From a bacterium (lineage in GTDB: Bacteria > Cyanobacteriota > Vampirovibrionia > Gastranaerophilales > Gastranaerophilaceae): a stretch of DNA of 5,565 nt. Shown here in pieces: positions 5,420-5,565 of this stretch. Location of the stretch: the NCBI GenBank assembly GCA_024408905.1, contig JAKSUP010000104.1:1-5565 (forward strand), written 5' to 3'. The position numbers and the translations under genes are program-made. The notes below the pieces were generated by a model, which saw only the letters and a list, made by a program, of their open reading frames with translations, ran no database searches and was not told the DNA's origin. Numbering within the stretch: position 1 is the stretch's first letter; each line of letters opens with the position of its first letter.

Positions 5420-5565
5420 TTAATAATTGAATTTGGTAATATCTGTTTTACCTAGCGCATCTGCCAGCTCTTTTAAATCGGATATATGTTTGTCATTGAT
5501 GAAGATACCTTCTTTTAAACCGTATGCTTTTTTGCCTTTTGTTAATGAATCAAAGCTATTAAAGT
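5420..5565 (-). CDS. C-terminal end of an unrecognised gene, cut by the window edge
   Basis: On the minus strand one frame is open from the window edge to TAA at 5422-5420, giving 47 residues that begin FNSFDSLTKGKKAYGLKEG and end in GKTDITKFNY. The composition (Lys, Asp, Leu, Gly, with a helical-looking DKHISDLKELADALGK) is protein-like and resembles its neighbours, whereas the opposite-strand frames are not persuasive. The start lies outside the window. It is followed after 96 bases by the 159-residue gene on the same strand, so the two could be co-transcribed, though the gap with its inverted repeat also allows separate expression. The family is not recognised. Confidence 0.6.
   Translation of the reverse strand, partial: FNSFDSLTKGKKAYGLKEGIFINDKHISDLKELADALGKTDITKFNY

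Overview
The window is AT-rich and gene-dense. It encodes an outer-membrane efflux channel and a membrane-fusion adaptor, so it comes from a bacterium with two membranes. All seven visible stop codons are TAA, and the full-length genes read cleanly with the standard code. The mix of low GC, a TolC/NodT-type channel, an EmrA-type adaptor and small unrecognised proteins would fit a gut lineage such as Gastranaerophilales (Vampirovibrionia). That placement is only a guess, because no marker gene is present.

Layout: (1) Positions 3-260, plus strand: the 3' end of an unrecognised protein gene, interrupted by an in-frame TGA. (2) Positions 257-1777, minus: a complete ComM/YifB AAA+ ATPase whose stop codon overlaps the previous gene tail to tail. 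(3) Positions 1778-1822: a short gap with a near-consensus promoter and a 22-bp inverted repeat. (4) Positions 1813-3228, minus: an outer-membrane efflux factor. (5) Positions 3229-3348: a divergent regulatory region with two overlapping copies of the palindrome ATGTTGC-N4-GCAACAT. (6) Positions 3349-4829, plus: a MarR-family repressor followed 11 bases later by an EmrA/HlyD-type adaptor. (7) Positions 4844-5323, minus: a 159-residue protein of unknown function. (8) Positions 5420-5565, minus: the C-terminal end of another unknown gene.

The centre of the window reads as one efflux module. The repressor probably controls its own operon (repressor plus adaptor) and the divergent channel gene through the shared double operator. 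The inner-membrane pump that should complete the machine (an EmrB-like MFS protein, or an ABC or other transporter) is absent, and the convergent gene after the adaptor leaves no room for it in the operon. ComM is a DNA branch-migration motor linked to natural transformation and has no obvious functional tie to the efflux genes. Its start region has no Shine-Dalgarno sequence and a TATAAT box placed so that transcription could begin at the ATG.

I see no mobile element, CRISPR array, tRNA or rRNA. The points most worth following are the tandem operator, the missing pump partner and the putative leaderless comM promoter with its palindrome.
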